From Streptomyces plumbidurans (GTDB lineage: Bacteria; Actinomycetota; Actinomycetes; Streptomycetales; Streptomycetaceae), in assembly GCF_019857225.1 (NCBI RefSeq), contig NZ_JAFJSY010000101.1, positions 1 through 32,638 on the forward strand: DNA of 32,638 nucleotides. The letters run 5' to 3'. Shown here in pieces: positions 1 to 6,992 of this stretch. Positions within the stretch are counted from its first letter, which is position 1; every line of letters begins with the position of its first letter. A model generated the notes under the pieces. The model searched no databases. It had not been told where the DNA came from and saw only the letters and a list, made by a program, of their open reading frames with translations. Position numbers and translations under genes: made by a program.

Positions 1-89
1 TGAAGCGTCAGGTCGATCCAGCCTGGCTGAAATTCGAAGATGCACTCGTAGGGTTCAGCCAGGGGAGCACCCTCGCTCGATGCGGTCAC
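1..89 (-). CDS. Partial paralogue of the 220-aa hypothetical protein (N-terminus only)
   Basis: This is the first 29-30 codons of a minus-strand gene that leaves the window at position 1. The GTG start at 89 follows a GGGAGA ribosome site. The encoded residues contain IFEFQPGWIDLTLQ, which is identical to residues 17-30 of the complete gene at 236-898, and bases 1-41 match 810-850 exactly. It is therefore the start of a second, tandem copy of that gene. The first residues differ (TASSEGAPLAEPYEC against SASSDPPPLDENWEV), so the copies have had time to diverge at the N-terminus while the middle stayed identical or was gene-converted. Function is unknown; the context is a WXG100/T7SS-type cluster. 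Confidence 0.75.
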   Translation of the reverse strand, partial: MTASSEGAPLAEPYECIFEFQPGWIDLTL

Positions 90-122
90 GTCTCTCCCTT
101 TCGGCAGGGCATGGTCGTCCGC

Positions 123-239
123 TCAGCCCAGGAGCGGATCGAGCGGATCGAGTGGATCGAGCGGAACCTGAAACCAGCCGTCCGGCACGATGACGCGGTA
201 ATCCTTGGGCGGCGAGGAGAACTGCTCCGCCGTCTTCAC
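123..239 (-). pseudogene. Truncated 38-aa stump of a T7SS-neighbourhood hypothetical gene, fused to a foreign tail
   Basis: A GTG at 239 overlaps the stop of the preceding gene (GTGA), so it is translationally coupled. The reading runs through YRVIVPDGWFQVPLDP and then LDP-LDP-LLG to a TGA at 123-125. I recall that actinobacterial proteins beginning with a (V/I)P.GWF..PLDP motif are normally several times longer. The last residues (LDPLLG) and the DNA downstream (73-140) match the end of the large gene at 932 and its downstream DNA (882-945). The stump therefore looks like the product of a recombination that joined the head of this gene to the tail of a duplicated copy of the 932-2287 gene. 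The junction lies in a 9-bp GATCGAGCG-type repeat (positions 137-161), which encodes the repeated LDP. Confidence 0.6.
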
Positions 240-898
240 TCGGTTTCTCCGTCGGCAGGGATCGGCACGCCCTCTTCGGAGACTGGATTGAGCTGCATGG
301 AGCGCAGGGCCTCGTCGGCCAGTGCCGTGATCTCTTCAGAACGGGCGATCTTCTCCCAAGTCACGGTGACAACAACAAGGGTTTTCATGCGGGGCGGGAA
401 GACGGCGTAGCGAATGTACTCGGCAAGCTTCCGGCCGAATCCGAGCCAGCGCTTCACCTCCAGCATGGACTGGACCCGGACCGCCGGTCCGGCAGGCAGC
501 TCGAGCCGGGTAATCTGCGGTTCCCCGGTGACCCGGGCATTCCCCCACTGCAGCATCATGGGGGTGACCTCCTCAGCGCTGGGCCGGGGAACGCCCTCAT
601 CGCCATAACCGTCGACCATGAGGTCGGCGAGCGCCTCCCCCGCCTCTGTGTAGTACGCCGCCGCGAGGGCCGGCACATCGCTGTTCAGGCGCACGGCCCG
701 TCGGACCATGTCGTCGAAAGCCGCGCTTGTCTCGATCTCCAGACCGAGCGGATTGAGGCCATTCACCACGTCCGTGGACAGGGCCATCGCCTCGGCCTTC
801 GTACCTTCCTGAAGCGTCAGGTCGATCCAGCCTGGCTGAAATTCGAAGATCACCTCCCAATTTTCATCCAGCGGTGGGGGGTCGCTCGATGCGCTCAC
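236..898 (-). CDS. Hypothetical protein, 220 aa, T7SS-cluster associated
   Basis: I do not recognise a named family. The protein is 220 residues, acidic at the N-terminus, and has no signal peptide or membrane segment. It has an alternating strand/helix look, with a hydrophobic beta-like stretch near residues 170-178 (TLVVVTVTW). The GTG start at 898 has a GGGAGA site 4-5 bases upstream. It follows the interrupted large gene (932-2287) by about 33 bp and overlaps the next gene by GTGA, so it belongs to the same operon. A second copy starts at position 89. Association with WXG100-type proteins suggests an immunity or chaperone role for a secreted partner, but that is inference only. Confidence 0.7.
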   Translation of the reverse strand: MSASSDPPPLDENWEVIFEFQPGWIDLTLQEGTKAEAMALSTDVVNGLNPLGLEIETSAAFDDMVRRAVRLNSDVPALAAAYYTEAGEALADLMVDGYGDEGVPRPSAEEVTPMMLQWGNARVTGEPQITRLELPAGPAVRVQSMLEVKRWLGFGRKLAEYIRYAVFPPRMKTLVVVTVTWEKIARSEEITALADEALRSMQLNPVSEEGVPIPADGETE

Positions 899-931
899 GT
901 CTCTCCCTTTCAGCGAAGTATGGTCGTCTGC

Positions 932-2287
932 TCAGCCCAGGAGCGGGTCAAGGTTTCCGTCCAGGCCCAGCCCGCCCAGCGTAATGCCAGCCCCGACTAC
1001 CGACATGCGGCTGGCGGTCCGCGAGATCTTATTCAGTGCATTGGTGTCGAATTGCCCGCTGAGGGCCGCTGTTCCCATTTTGATCGACTTGAGATCGGAC
1101 GCCACACCCGGATCAGCCATGGAGAAGGACTTGGGAATTCCCTTGAGCAGGCTCCCGCCACCCCTCGCACGAAACTCGTTCCAGGCCTGGTTGTAGTTCC
1201 CGATTCCGGGCTTCAATGCCTTGAGATTGTTACTCCAAGCACTCTTGGAGAACGGCTCGGTAAAGGGCTCCTTGAGGGAATTCCAAGCATCCCTCATGTC
1301 CAGCCCGAACCGCCTTCCGGACACTCGTCGAATATTCCTATTGGCCCGACCCAGTTGACGGGCGGTGCGAGCCGCCCCAGCCCTGCCCAACCTGCGCAGC
1401 GCCTCCTTGGTGAACTTTCCGGCGATCTTGGAAAAGCCCTTTCCGACACCCATCATGAGGAACCCGAGGGCGGCCATACCCAGATCCATCCACTCCGCGT
1501 TACCCTGCAGCACTTCGATGAATGTCGCGGCGAAGTTGATGAGGGTCGCGATCATCGCAATGGCGCCCAGGACGCCGGCCAGCGCCTGCCCGATCACCGG
1601 GATCCAGCCGACAAGTAGGGACAGGATCCCGCAGACTGTGGCAACCCAGGATGTGACGTCGGCAATATCCTTGACCAGCGTGTCCCAGAAGCCGTCCTTC
1701 AGGGAGTCGTGGTTGATGATCGCGTCGACGGAGTCGGCGGCGCGCTTGGCCGCGTCGTCACGAATCTTCTTGGCGTGGTTGATTTTCTCGCGCGCGGCCT
1801 CGATCTCGTCCTTGGCCGCGTCCCGCTTCGCCTCGTAATCCTTGCGGTCCTTGCCGACGTCTTCTTTCTTCCGCCCCCTGTCGGACATGCCGTCCAGACT
1901 TTTCTGCGCGGCTCCCCTGCGCTCCTCGGCGTCCTGGGCATCCTTCAGGGCCGCGTCGGCGATCTCCTGGGCACGGTTCAGATCGGAGGCATAATTCCGG
2001 GGCCTGGCGTGCAGCTTGTCCTCGTAGCCACCGCCCACCTCGACGACCGCGGAGCCGATGGCCGTCGCCGCCGTGTCGTACCGCTTGAACGCAGCCTCCA
2101 GCTTCTAGACATTCCCTCTCGCCTTGCTACGGAACTCCTTTCCCGCCTTGCTGTCCCAAGCGTCTACCTCGGCAACCGCCTTCAGATTCTTGATCTGACG
2201 CTCAAGCTCGTCCGCTGTCTTACGCAGCGTCTTGCCCAGCGACGCCACTCGGTCAGGGTCTCCGGGAATCGGGTCACTCTCCGCCAC
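932..2287 (-). pseudogene. Large T7SS-type (LXG/WXG-like) protein interrupted by an in-frame TAG
   Basis: Reading from the GTG at 2287, the first 60 residues include an AWDSKAGKEFR segment typical of WXG-type helical hairpins. They end at a TAG at 2105-2107. The same frame continues without interruption (KLEAAFKRYD, then a long coiled-coil) to a stop at 932, giving 451 codons in all. Both parts form one plausible domain: helical hairpin, charged coiled coil to about residue 190, then a hydrophobic region with two or three membrane-like segments (around TSWVATVCGILSLLVGW and ALAGVLGAIAMIATLI), then a basic C-terminal part. The sense codon was probably AAG or GAG. The next usable start is the GTG at 2038, which would give a 368-residue fragment lacking the WXG-like head. 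I see no known toxin domain at the C-terminus. Unless the TAG is read through, this is a pseudogene. Confidence 0.75.
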
Positions 2288-2322
2288 CGGATGCCAGTCG
2301 CGTGGCCTTCCCCCCCCACGGC

Positions 2323-2640
2323 CTACTTCCCCTTCCCTTTCGGGTCCTGAGAACCCCGAATGGCTTCTGCCAGCTGGTGATCGATGTCTTCGTACGCCTT
2401 CGCAGCGGCCTTCGCGATACTCGCCAGCGCGTCGACCTCCCCGGTCAGCTTCTCCCTGCTGATCTCCCAGTTGTCGGCGAAGTCCTTGAACTTGTCTGCG
2501 AGATGCCCATTGCCGAAGTCGTCGGAGTAGTCGCCGAGTTTCCCGATCCCGTCGAACGCCTTCTTGATACTGCTCAGTCCCCTGCCCATGCTCTCGATCA
2601 CGTCGAGATCAAGCCGTTGGTGATCACCTTCGCCGGTCAC
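2323..2640 (-). CDS. Small WXG100/ESAT-6-like protein, 105 aa
   Basis: The protein is all-helical, small and acidic, with a central FADNWEISREKL turn (a W-x-I variant of the W-x-G turn) and a second long helix (EVDALASIAKAAAKAYEDID). This is the architecture of WXG100 proteins, which are secreted as dimers by type VII systems. I placed the start at the GTG at 2640 because GGGGG lies 4 bases upstream; the ATG further out at 2673 has no ribosome site. It ends about 35 bp before the interrupted large gene, as expected for a small partner encoded just upstream of a larger LXG-like effector. No T7SS machinery gene is visible in the window, so secretion would depend on components encoded elsewhere. 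Confidence 0.7.
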   Translation of the reverse strand: MTGEGDHQRLDLDVIESMGRGLSSIKKAFDGIGKLGDYSDDFGNGHLADKFKDFADNWEISREKLTGEVDALASIAKAAAKAYEDIDHQLAEAIRGSQDPKGKGK

Positions 2641-3279
2641 AGCGCCCCCAAGATGCCGATCCACCGGCCGCATGGCCGATGACGCAGTACTTGCCGCATG
2701 CCTTCAATCGCCGTCCGGCCTCCCCCATGGCTTCACTGGTGCGGCCGCTCAGAACCAGCTGAAGGTCATCCACCGGCCGTCCGCACGAGCAAAGATCTTA
2801 CGGGTGCGTCGCCGGGATGATCTACGCATCGATGCCGAGCGGAGGGTGGTCATGACAGCCCAGACCGGTCTGGAAAGGTGTCTCGGGCCACCGGCTCAGG
2901 TGGGCGTGCCGGGCCGTAGACCCTGGCTGGTTGGATTGCCCGGCGCCCCCAAGGATGACCTGCGCGGGCGGGCACGGTGACAACGCGCAGGCCGCAGCTG
3001 CGTAGACGGAGTGCTGACGGGCCGACAGTCGAGGCCGCGCCGAGGTTCAAAGAAGGCCGTACCCGAGGGAGGGGTGGTGCGGATCGCCGTCGCGTGGGTC
3101 CTCGCCCGAGGCTGGGCAGCTCCGTCGGCATCTGATCTCCGGCAACCTCCTCCAGCCGCTGGTCCGCGTTGTGAGATTGCTTTCGCCCGGCGGGACGTAT
3201 GGAGCTCGCCGCGCCAACGTCCGGTACTGCGCCGCCACCTCCTGGTCGCCCGCTGGAAGCAAGCGTCCGGAGAACACCG
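2641..3279. other. Gene-poor stretch, no supported feature
   Basis: About 640 bp between the WXG100-like gene and the Rrf2 regulator. Several open frames exist on both strands, but all are Arg/Pro/Gly-rich, lack ribosome sites and show no recognisable motif. I see no tRNA, no clear inverted repeat of an insertion sequence and no clear terminator. It may hold the promoter of the WXG100-like operon near its left end, or eroded DNA from the rearrangements at 1-2300. Confidence 0.5.
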
Positions 3280-3738
3280 TCAGGGATTCGTCCACGCCTC
3301 CGGATCCTCCGCGAGGCTCAAAACCTCGTCGGGCAGCTTGGCTGTGGCCACGTGGGCGAGGGTGACCTCGCCGAGGATCTTGCGGACGTTGGCGCGTACG
3401 GCGATCCACAGTGGCAGGAGTGACTGGGCGGGACCGCAGTAGGAGAGCTCGGGTGGGCGCACGCCGCGTACCGACACCAGCGGGCCGTCCGCCACACGGA
3501 TGACGTCCGCGATGGCGATCGAGTCCGCCGGGCGGGCGAGCCGGTAGCCGCCCTTTCCGCCCCGCCGGCTGACCACGACGCCGCCCCGGCGCAGGTCGCC
3601 GAGGATGCCCTCCAGGAATTTGTGCGGGATCCCCTGCGCCGCGGCGATGGTCTCGGCCTTGAGCGAGGCCTCGTCCCCTGCTGCGGCCAGCTCCAGGGCC
3701 GCCCGTACCGCGTAGTCCGCCCGCGCCGAGATCCGCAT
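3280..3738 (-). CDS. Rrf2-family transcriptional regulator, CymR-like (no Fe-S cysteine cluster)
   Basis: The 152-residue protein starts MRISARADYAVRAALELA, the standard Rrf2 winged-helix N-terminus. It contains the recognition region (AAAQGIPHKFLEGILGDLRRGGVV) and the wing (SRRGGKGGYRLARP) near residues 33-70. Fe-S members such as IscR and NsrR carry three cysteines around residues 90-110. Here only Cys101 is present, so a cluster of that type is unlikely and the protein is closer to CymR, the cysteine-metabolism repressor of Bacillus. GTG at 3774 or ATG at 3753 are possible earlier starts; I chose ATG 3738 by family alignment. It lies directly downstream of the DszC/SfnB-like gene (11-47 bp), probably in the same transcript. 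A role as sulfur-responsive repressor of this island is inference. Confidence 0.85.
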   Translation of the reverse strand: MRISARADYAVRAALELAAAGDEASLKAETIAAAQGIPHKFLEGILGDLRRGGVVVSRRGGKGGYRLARPADSIAIADVIRVADGPLVSVRGVRPPELSYCGPAQSLLPLWIAVRANVRKILGEVTLAHVATAKLPDEVLSLAEDPEAWTNP

Positions 3739-3785
3739 GCCGCGATTATCCATCCTTGCCGTGTCTGCCCTCACCGGCTGTGCCG

Positions 3786-5009
3786 TCAGGCAGGAAGGGT
3801 GAAGGACGGGTGCGCGCCGTTGAGGAAGTAGTCCCCGATCTCGCGCAGTCGGTGAGCTGCCGGTTCGCGCAGGGTGTGAGTCCGGGCGTTACGCCAGAAA
3901 CGGTCGAAGCCGTGCCGCGTGGAAGCGGCGTCGGCTCCGACGACGTCCAGGGCACGGGTGGTGATTTCCTGCGCGGCCCGAGTGGCCGCGGCCTCGGCCA
4001 CGCTCGCGAGGACGGCGATCTCCGCGCACTCCTCGTCGTCGACCTCCTCGCCCTGCGCGAGGCCGCGCATCAGGGCATCCACCGCCTGCTCGGCGAGAGC
4101 GGACGCGGCACGTGCGTCGACGGCGAGTTCGCCGTACACGGTCAGCGCGTACGGATCCTGCGAGGGGCCGCCCGGCCAGGTCTGGGGCGAGAAGGGCTGA
4201 CGGGACGACCGCGCGGCCCTTCCGTGCTCGTGGACCTCGGCCAGCAGCCCTTCGGCGACGCCGAGACAGAACTGGGCGGAGACCAGGCGTGCGGTCGGCA
4301 CGGCGAGGGAAGCGAAGGGTGACAGGACGCCCTCGTCCGGCGAGAGCGAGCCGAACACGTCGCCCGCCGCGACCGGTACGGCGTCGAACTCCGCGGCGCC
4401 ACTGGCTGCCAGCCGCTGGCCGAAGGTGTCCCCGCTGCTGCCGCTCAGGACGCCCGGCTGGGCGGGGTCGACGAGGACGGCCAGCGGTTCACCGGTGCCG
4501 TACAGGGCGGCTCGGACCATCAGCCGGTCGGCGATCCCGACGCCGGTGGCGTACCTCTGGTAGCCGTTCAGCAGATAGCCGTTCGCCGTGGGGGTCAGGA
4601 CGAGTGGCGGTTCGTGCGAGGCGATACCGCCTCCCCAGCACCACTGCCCCTCCGTCGACTCCCGCTCGACCCGGGTGACACATGCGGGGCCGGCGAAGAA
4701 GCGGGCGCTGAAGGACAGGAAATAGTGGTGACCCAGCAGATGGCCGATGGCCCCGTCGGCGGCGGCGACGGTCCGGACGACCGCGTAGGCCGTGCGCCAG
4801 TCCGCGCCCCCTCCCCCTTGCTCGGCGGGCACCAGCAGTGTCAGCAGCCCCGATTCGCGCAGCAGTGCCACCTCGCCGAAAGGTGTCTTGCCGGCCTGTT
4901 CGCGCTCGGCCGCGTCCGTCGACAGGTCGTCCGCCATCTCGCGGGCTATGTGCAGCCAGTCGATCTGCCCGGCTCCCGCGCCGGTCGCCTCGTCCGCCGC
5001 CACCGTCAT
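3786..5009 (-). CDS. DszC/SfnB-like flavin-dependent monooxygenase (acyl-CoA dehydrogenase fold)
   Basis: The 407-residue protein has the acyl-CoA dehydrogenase fold. The C-terminal block RFWRNARTHTLREPAAHRLREIGDYFLNG is the hallmark of the SfnB/DszC group rather than of true dehydrogenases. The N-terminal helical domain (EVALLRESGLLTLLVPAEQGGGG) and the mid-domain flavin-binding region are complete. DszC oxidises dibenzothiophene sulfur with reduced FMN, and SfnB-type proteins act in dimethylsulfone and sulfonate use. Both need a partner flavin reductase, and the SsuE of the neighbouring operon is a candidate. The ATG at 5009 overlaps the end of a small upstream frame (ATGA), and the gene is followed closely by the Rrf2 regulator. 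The substrate is unknown; an organosulfur compound is inferred from the context. Confidence 0.85.
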   Translation of the reverse strand: MTVAADEATGAGAGQIDWLHIAREMADDLSTDAAEREQAGKTPFGEVALLRESGLLTLLVPAEQGGGGADWRTAYAVVRTVAAADGAIGHLLGHHYFLSFSARFFAGPACVTRVERESTEGQWCWGGGIASHEPPLVLTPTANGYLLNGYQRYATGVGIADRLMVRAALYGTGEPLAVLVDPAQPGVLSGSSGDTFGQRLAASGAAEFDAVPVAAGDVFGSLSPDEGVLSPFASLAVPTARLVSAQFCLGVAEGLLAEVHEHGRAARSSRQPFSPQTWPGGPSQDPYALTVYGELAVDARAASALAEQAVDALMRGLAQGEEVDDEECAEIAVLASVAEAAATRAAQEITTRALDVVGADAASTRHGFDRFWRNARTHTLREPAAHRLREIGDYFLNGAHPSFTLPA

Positions 5010-5065
5010 GTCCGGACCCGTTTCGTGCGACTACGGCTGTCGCTGCACCTCGGTGCTGTGGTCAT
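5006..5065 (-). CDS. Possible 19-aa coupled small ORF before the DszC-like gene
   Basis: An ATG at 5065 has a good GAAGGAAG ribosome site about 5 bases upstream. The frame encodes a 19-residue basic peptide with one cysteine (MTTAPRCSDS...) and ends in ATGA overlap with the start of the DszC-like monooxygenase. This geometry suggests translational coupling, so ribosomes that finish the small frame would start the enzyme. It does not show the common leader-peptide core seen elsewhere in this window. It could simply be the native ribosome-loading site of the enzyme with no peptide function. Confidence 0.3.
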   Translation of the reverse strand: MTTAPRCSDSRSRTKRVRT

Positions 5066-5187
5066 GGCGTCTTCCTTCGGGGAACGAGGGCGACGCGGTG
5101 CCCGGCGAGGCAGCGTGGGAATGCGGCGGTGCGCGGTGACGCGTCGGCCTGACCATCCTCACGCTCCTCTCGGACCACCGTCAACAC
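5062..5187 (-). CDS. Possible 41-aa leader ORF starting at the CCTA box
   Basis: A GTG at 5187 lies just downstream of the CCTA-N9-TAGG box and opens a 41-codon frame with one cysteine (AAFPRCLAGHRVALVP near the end). Its TGA overlaps the ATG of the next small frame (CCATGA). At the related box at 17270-17286 the corresponding position holds the ATG of a clear cysteine leader peptide, so by analogy this frame could be a diverged leader. Against this, its core does not match the (R/H)-h-D-x-x-R-x-x-S pattern. Confidence 0.25.
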   Translation of the reverse strand: MLTVVREEREDGQADASPRTAAFPRCLAGHRVALVPRRKTP

Positions 5188-5190
5188 TTC

Positions 5191-5207
5191 CCTAGTAATT
5201 CGATAGG
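5191..5207. promoter_or_regulatory. CCTA-N9-TAGG palindromic box upstream of the DszC-like/Rrf2 operon
   Basis: The plus strand reads CCTAGTAATTCGATAGG, a 17-bp imperfect palindrome with a CCTA/TAGG half-site at each end and an A/T-rich centre, which stands out in this GC-rich DNA. On the minus strand the box and its flank (CCTA-nn-GAAT-nnn-TAGGGAA) match a second copy at 17270-17286. It sits immediately upstream of the transcription-start area of the DszC-like gene, and a TTGACG (-35-like) follows on the minus strand. A repressor operator, perhaps for the Rrf2 protein encoded at the end of this operon, is inference. Confidence 0.5.
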
Positions 5208-5262
5208 AAAACTAGGGATACTGATGCGCTCCGGCTGATTCACGCCCCCGGATGGCGAGTTC

Positions 5263-6396
5263 CTACGGGTGCTGCCACAGGCCCTGCGCCCGAAGCTTCG
5301 GCAGGACACCCTCGCCGAACCAGTACGCCTCCTCCAGGTGCGGATAGCCGGAGAGCACGAACTCGTCGATGCCGAGAGCGCGGTACTCCTTGATCCGCTC
5401 GGCGACCTCGTCGTGGCTGCCGACCAGAGCGGTGCCCGCGCCACCGCGCACCAGGCCGATGCCCGCCCACAGGTTGGGGTGGATCTCCAGGCGATCCCGA
5501 CTGCCGCCACCGTGCAGCGCGAGCATGCGCTGCTGACCCTCGGACTCGCTGCGGGCGAGGCCGGCCTGGACGGCTTTGACGGCCTCGGGATCGAAGCCGT
5601 CGAGGAGCCGGTTCGCCTCGGCCCAGGCCTGCTCGGAGGTGTCGCGGGTGATGACGTGCAACCTGATGCCGAAGCGGATGCTGCGCCCCTGCTTCTCGGC
5701 CAGCCCCCGGATCCGGGCGATCTTCTCCGCGACGGCAGCGGGCGGCTCACCCCAGGTGAGGTAGACGTCGACGTGCCTGGCGGCGACTTCTCCGGCGACC
5801 GGGGAGGAGCCCCCGAAGTACACCTCCGGGATCGGATCGGGCACCCGGGAGAGCTTCGCGTCCTCGACGTGGAGGTGCTCGCCGCGCAGGTCGACGGTCT
5901 TGCCCTCCCACAACCCTCGTACGATTTCCAGGAATTCGCCGGTACGGCGATACCGCGCGTCCTTGTCCAGGAAGTCCCCGTAGGCCCGCTGCTCGCGGCT
6001 CTCGCCGCCCGTGACAACGTTGAGCAGGAGCCGTCCGCCGGTCTGCCGCTGGAAGGTGGAGGCCATCTGCGCCGCGAGCGTCGGCGAGACGAAGCCGGGG
6101 CGGAAGGCGACGAGGAACTTCAGACGTTCGGTGTTCTGGCTCACCATCGCGGTGGTCAGCCACGCGTCCTCGCACCAGGCCCCCGTCGGCGTGAGCACGC
6201 CGACGAAGCCCAGGTCCTCCGCGGCGCGGGCGATCTGGCTCAGGTAGGCGACCGTCGGCGGCCGGTCGCGCCCGGATTTCGTGGCGGGCGTGCCGTGGCC
6301 GCCGCCGACGACGTCGCGGCTGTCTCCGTTGGTCGGCAGGAACCAGTGGAAGGTGAGAGGCACTCGGGGCTCCGCGATGCCGTGTACGACGCTCAT
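5263..6396 (-). CDS. ssuD: Alkanesulfonate monooxygenase, FMNH2-dependent
   Basis: The 377-residue protein converts alkanesulfonates to aldehyde and sulfite using reduced FMN and O2. It starts with the SsuD-type FHWFLPTNGDSRD segment. It carries the conserved Cys at residue 75 in TPTGAWCEDAW (Cys54 of the E. coli enzyme), the TGGRLLLNVVTGGE strand, the FGIRLHVITRDT segment with the Arg/His pair, the glycine-rich LVRGGAGTALVG loop and the C-terminal SGYPHLEEAYWFGEGVLP. Length is normal for the family. The ATG at 6396 overlaps the stop of ssuE (ATGA), so reductase and oxygenase are translationally coupled. It is the last gene of the long minus-strand operon. Among the LLMs here it is the one whose chemistry can be named with confidence. 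Confidence 0.92.
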   Translation of the reverse strand: MSVVHGIAEPRVPLTFHWFLPTNGDSRDVVGGGHGTPATKSGRDRPPTVAYLSQIARAAEDLGFVGVLTPTGAWCEDAWLTTAMVSQNTERLKFLVAFRPGFVSPTLAAQMASTFQRQTGGRLLLNVVTGGESREQRAYGDFLDKDARYRRTGEFLEIVRGLWEGKTVDLRGEHLHVEDAKLSRVPDPIPEVYFGGSSPVAGEVAARHVDVYLTWGEPPAAVAEKIARIRGLAEKQGRSIRFGIRLHVITRDTSEQAWAEANRLLDGFDPEAVKAVQAGLARSESEGQQRMLALHGGGSRDRLEIHPNLWAGIGLVRGGAGTALVGSHDEVAERIKEYRALGIDEFVLSGYPHLEEAYWFGEGVLPKLRAQGLWQHP

Positions 6397-6950
6397 CCGG
6401 CGGCCGCCAGCAGCGTCGTCCGCCCGCCCAGCGCGGCCGAGAACTGGTCCGTGACCTGGGTCAGAGCCTCGGCCGATCCTGACGCGACGGTCAGCGTGCC
6501 GTCCTCGCCCACCGTGATGTCCTTGTCGAGCGTGAACCAACCCGGCGTGATGTGTGCGGGACCCATCGAGGCCAGCACCGGGCGCAGTGCGTAGTCGATG
6601 GCCAGGACGTGGGCAGTGGTGCCGCCCGTTGCCAGCGGGAGGACCGTCTTGCCCGCCAGGGCGTACTGCGGGAGCAGGTCGAGCAGGGACTTCAGAAGCC
6701 CGGAGTAGGCGGCCTTGTAGACGGGGGTACCGATCACCACCCCGTCCGCCTGCTCGAACAGGGCGGTGGCTCGGACGATCGCCGGGTGACCGAAGTCGGC
6801 CCCGAGCAGCGCCTCGGCAGGCAGGGTACGAACGTCCAGCGGGGTCACCTCGTGCCCCTGCGCGATGAGCCGCTGGTCGAGGTGACGCAGCAGCCGAGCG
6901 GTGCGGGAGGTGGCGGAGGGGCTTCCGGAGACGGACAGGACAGTGGACAT
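6393..6950 (-). CDS. ssuE: NAD(P)H-dependent FMN reductase, SsuE type
   Basis: A 185-residue flavodoxin-fold reductase that supplies reduced FMN to two-component monooxygenases. The N-terminal LSVSGSPSATSRTARLL is the FMN-phosphate loop. VVIGTPVYKAAYSGLLKSLLDLLPQ near residues 72-96 is the diagnostic SsuE/MsuE block, followed by KTVLPLATGG. It overlaps ssuD by four bases and follows the LLM at 6993 by 42 bp. It is the only flavin reductase I can see among the many flavin monooxygenases of this window, so it may serve several of them, including the DszC-like enzyme in the neighbouring operon. Confidence 0.92.
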   Translation of the reverse strand: MSTVLSVSGSPSATSRTARLLRHLDQRLIAQGHEVTPLDVRTLPAEALLGADFGHPAIVRATALFEQADGVVIGTPVYKAAYSGLLKSLLDLLPQYALAGKTVLPLATGGTTAHVLAIDYALRPVLASMGPAHITPGWFTLDKDITVGEDGTLTVASGSAEALTQVTDQFSAALGGRTTLLAAAG

Positions 6951-6992
6951 GGAGGGGGCCTTTCGGTTCGTCGTGTCGTGTGCGGGCGACGG

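Noticed and set aside
135..167. Short direct repeats (GATCGAGCG) considered as a repeat array
   Set aside because: Only about three or four 9-bp units; they are in-frame codons for repeated Leu-Asp-Pro and have no spacers, so not CRISPR.
2850..3409. Overlapping small frames in the gap left of the Rrf2 gene
   Set aside because: No ribosome site, no recognisable motif, and partial overlap with the Rrf2 gene; composition is that of random GC-rich frames.
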